From contig JBCFYV010011164.1 of the NCBI GenBank assembly GCA_039000515.1, positions 39,194,363-39,258,362 of the forward strand: 64,000 nucleotides of DNA, read 5' to 3'. A program made the translations under genes and the position numbers. A model generated the notes under the pieces. The model saw nothing but the letters and a program-made list of their open reading frames with translations. It did no database searches and was not told where the DNA came from. This DNA comes from Timema cristinae (lineage: Eukaryota > Arthropoda > Insecta > Phasmatodea > Timematidae). Below, piece after piece: positions 61,050 through 64,000 of the stretch (the stretch's first letter is position 1; every line of letters starts with the position of its first letter).

Positions 61050-61302
61050 TCCACCCACCTCGGTGGCTGCAATGTCTAACGCGTCAGTTTTGCAGTAGAC
61101 TACTAATGACAGGTAGATCGAGATTCGAATATCAGTTGAGTGTAATGAGCGTGTTTTTTTTTTCAAAACGGTTTTACACTCTCTCACCACGCAAATGCCA
61201 ATACACTCCCTATAAAATACAACCTTCCTTTTCACTAAAACCATTAGCGTAGTTAGTACACAAGCGTATAACCCGAACGGTTAGTAAGACATGGTTCTAG
61301 AA
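61050..61302 (+). mobile_element. SINE, A/C type, full length but diverged
   Basis: CACCCACCTCGGTGGCTGCA (head start), GAGATTCGAATATCAGTTG (B-box region), CACTCTCTCACCACGCAAAT (body) and TATAACCCGAACGGTTAGTA (tail). The three open frames here are its shadows. Confidence 0.75.
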
Positions 61303-62529
61303 ATAAAACTATCAATAACCATTTAACCAACTTAAAATAAGCTTCAAAATGGTGTAAATGTACATAAATTTACAAACTCAATTCCTCCCTAACAAGAAGT
61401 TTCAAGATATGTAGGCTTACCTTCAAACAGAAATTTTGAGAGTACTGTACTTTATGAGGCACAGTTTTAAAGTGGAACATGGTTGACTATCTATAACTCC
61501 ACACAAAAATACCAAAATAAATAAGTCTCAACCATTTTCACGCCTTCAATCTTTAAGGTAAATTAATTATTTTTTTATGACTCTGATCTTTGACATCTCT
61601 TTCAAAGTGAGGTCTATTAAATTCCCTTACGTTAAAATTCCTTACCTTCAAAACATGGATGAAGTGAAGTATACTATTTACAGAAATACCAGTAATAATA
61701 ATTTACTGTTATCAATTAGAATTTAACTATAATTTTAGCTAATTAAACGTATATAGCATGAACTGGTATTGAGAAGAACTGAAACCAAAACCATCTACTA
61801 TCTTAGCTGTGCCTCGTATTTAATGTAAACTAAACCATGTTATTTCAATGTTGATGTGTGTACCCTACTTTTGGTTTAATTAAAGGTAAACTAATCATGA
61901 TTAGTGAAAACAAACACAGAATCCCCATATGTATACGAATATTTCAACCGAATAAGTGATGTTAAATGAGAAAGACGCTATCTTATAAACTCAATATTTT
62001 ACTACACCTTAACACTTATCCAAGAGAAAACTAGACGCCGTGCACATATTCTCAACGGTTAAAATGTGATTTGTGTCGGAAATGCGGTCTATTTATTCAA
62101 AGTAAACACTACGTGTGTTCAGCTGTACACGTATACACGTCCTACAAATTGTATTAGGTGTGCTCTCTCTGTCACTTTGTTTCTTTATCCACGTCCACGC
62201 TTTACGTAAGATTCTCTCGACAACTCCTCCAGATTTCTGCTTTAATGTGCGTCTCTAAGGTCTTGTGTTTCTACCTCTGGAATGTTCTACCGCTTGTCTG
62301 TTGTGTCTAGGGGTTTAGGGTGGGGGTTGAGGTTGGGGGGGGGGGAGAGTCATTGACGTAATCCTGGTTGGATCACGTTGTCGTGTCTAAGAAAATGCAT
62401 GGTCTGTGTATGGATCGATACTGTGAGACAGATCTCGTGATTCCTAGCGGAAAGGTTCGAGTGCTTAGTGGTATTGGTGCTTGACGTTAACACAAGTTTA
62501 GTTCAATTAACTAATTTTTACCTTCTTAG
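61303..62529. other. No recognised gene; GC-richer end
   Basis: 61303-62030 is AT-rich. 62060-62480 has a higher G and C content, a run of about 12 G (62335-62346), and no open frame or motif I recognise. It could be unique sequence near a regulatory region or just an unrecognised repeat. Confidence 0.4.
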
Positions 62530-62767
62530 GTGCCTGTATGGTGTAAGGCGTAACCATTAGACTAGACTATACGGCTGACGACAGGTAGAACGTGATTCGA
62601 GACTCGGGTAGATGTGCTAAAGTTATTTGTTCATAAATGGTTGTCCACTCTCCTTTCTAGAAAATGTGGGTACAGGTTCTATAAATTTAACCTTTCCTTA
62701 TCAGTAGCGTAATTGGTACCGAACATACGCGTATATCTTGAAAAAATAGTAAGACGTGGTTTTGGCA
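62530..62767 (+). mobile_element. SINE, C-like, diverged
   Basis: GTGCCTGTATGGTGTAAGGCG is the head's A-box region (62530-62550); CATAAATGGTTGTCCACTCT the body; GTAAGACGTGGTTTTGGCA the tail. Confidence 0.6.
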
Positions 62768-63204
62768 TCCACCGCTCTATTTATATAATACAACATGTTT
62801 TATACTTGTTTCGCAACGATCTTTCCTATCGTCATATATCTCTGTATTTCTTAAGCTGATATGTGACTAAAAACCATTATCATAAAATAGCTATTCAAAA
62901 TAATTTTGTCTCCCAAACCTATGTGGTTTCTATCCTGTTTGGGCTATCTGGCTATTTATACTAGCTGGGGTAACAGATACGGACAACTAGGCGCCAAAAA
63001 TAACCCAAATTTTTTCTTTAAAAACTTTTTCACTTTTTTTTTTACCATAATGCAATGCACTTTACTGTACTTTTTTTAAATTAAAAAGTTATTAGTAAAA
63101 GCACAAGATTGATTATACGCAACATCATATTTTATTTAAATGTTCTTTGTCTTGTATTAATGCATTGCAATAGCAATGTTAGGTTAGGATATGTTAGGCT
63201 ATGT
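62768..63204. other. No recognised gene
   Basis: AT-rich; TGTTAGGTTAGGATATGTTAGG-like words near 63177-63205 are a short local repeat, not a recognised feature. Confidence 0.45.
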
Positions 63205-63216
63205 TAACTTTATAAA

Positions 63217-63493
63217 GGTGACCTGGTGGTCTAGGGGTAAGGTGTCAGACTTCTATGCTGACGGCCGGGGTTCAATCCTCGGTCCCGGCAAAGATTTATC
63301 TGATTACCAAACCCTTCCTTCACCTCTGACAAGACATCTTGTGAATGTGGGGAATGCCAGGCCGCCACCGTGGTTCGGATTCCACGTTAAACTGTAGGTC
63401 CTTCATTTCATCTCACAATCACCCTACCATTACACATTAGCGTAAGTGCGTATAACCCGAACGGGTAGTAAGACGCGGTGCTAATAATAATAA
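63217..63493 (+). mobile_element. SINE family B, full length, 12-bp TSD
   Basis: Complete copy with TAA tail. TSD TAACTTTATAAA lies at 63205-63216 and 63494-63505. A 68-codon frame across it is a shadow. Confidence 0.93.
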
Positions 63494-63718
63494 TAACTTT
63501 ATAAATACGAATTAATTAAGTTCCCGCTACTAAGATGTTTTTCAAACAACTCCAAAAATTAATATTTACTTATTTTAAAAATAGATGATGTTGCGCTAAA
63601 ACATATGATTAGTTAAAAAAAGTTCTTTTTTAGTTTTTACCCATCACTTTTTAATTTTAATTTAAGAATATATGAACAAATGGTGCATTTTTTATATACT
63701 AAAAAAAGTGCATTTCAT

Positions 63719-63753
63719 TAAACTAAACTAAACTAAACTAAACTAAACTAAAA
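63719..63753 (+). repeat. AACTA pentanucleotide repeat
   Basis: About six perfect units of the pentamer AACTA (reads AAACTAAACTAAACT). Simple sequence. Confidence 0.9.
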
Positions 63754-63851
63754 GTTATTTAAAAAAGAAGAGAAAAGTGTTTTTAACGCCCAGTTGTCAT
63801 GGCGCCCAGTTCGCACGCGCCCATTTGGCCACACGCAGTTGTCCTAGACCG

Positions 63852-64000
63852 CTGGGGTAAGGATAATTAAGGTAGAATATAGAGTATATGAACCTGATTT
63901 ATTGAAGGTAGAGGGATAAATAGTTTATTAATTCTCAACTTCAGTCAACCCTGCCGGAATTTAAACATCAACCACACCATCAAATAGGTACATATGAGCT
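63852..64000 (-). repeat. Degenerate SINE fragment at the window edge
   Basis: GGATAATTAAGGTAGAATAT, GAAGGTAGAGGGATAAATAG and CCTGCCGGAATTTAAACATC suggest reverse body and head of an A/C SINE, cut by the window end. Confidence 0.35.

Noticed and set aside
63191..63397. 68-codon plus-strand frame over the last B copy
   Set aside because: SINE shadow; the frame continues through Pol III boxes and has no conservation logic.

Overview
This is AT-rich animal nuclear DNA with no intact protein-coding gene. The longest open frames (under 130 codons) are simple repeats or chance frames across SINEs. An arthropod, most likely an insect with a large repeat-rich genome, is the best guess. The basis is tRNA-derived SINEs with TAA-type tails, an insect-style RTE 3' end, a Buster-like hAT transposon, and relics of a long ORF family I associate with arthropods and cnidarians. 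The species cannot be named from this.

The window is dominated by SINEs. At least three head types share one 3' end of about 55-60 bp, ending in a (TAA)n tail: family A (head beginning ACCCGCC), family C (head GGTGGCCGCATGGTCTAAGG) and family B (head GTGACCTGGTGGTCTAGGGG). A and C also share a body; B shares only the tail. B copies are nearly identical, have clean 9-14 bp target-site duplications (TSDs), and sit inside A, C and other tRNA-like units, so B is the youngest layer. Further SINE-like families are D (11.7 kb, one copy) and E (21.4 and 42.8 kb).

Other mobile relics by region: a complete but decayed hAT element with TIRs and 8-bp TSD (5.34-7.96 kb); a LINE 3' fragment next to a roughly 3-kb decayed ORF of an uncharacterised family (16.1-19.7 kb, minus strand); a LINE reverse-transcriptase relic lying between two blocks of a 17-bp minisatellite (35.0-37.2 kb); a LINE C-terminal relic that runs into a 46-bp tandem repeat (39.1-39.6 kb); and an RTE-like 3' end (50.4-51.0 kb).

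Other structure: a degenerate tandem repeat of about 136-bp mean period (12.9-15.0 kb, with an inverted block at 1.8-3.1 kb); family R1, a 600-800 bp repeat carrying GTCTG runs, partly in tandem (45.4-48.2 and 56.1-57.5 kb); a near-perfect 151-bp-arm hairpin made of R1 3' ends around a TA microsatellite (26.0-26.5 kb); and a head-to-head pair of tRNA-like sequences in a larger inverted repeat (32.2-32.5 kb). The remainder is AT-rich sequence in which I recognise nothing. One stretch near 59.6-59.85 kb has weak features of a first exon.
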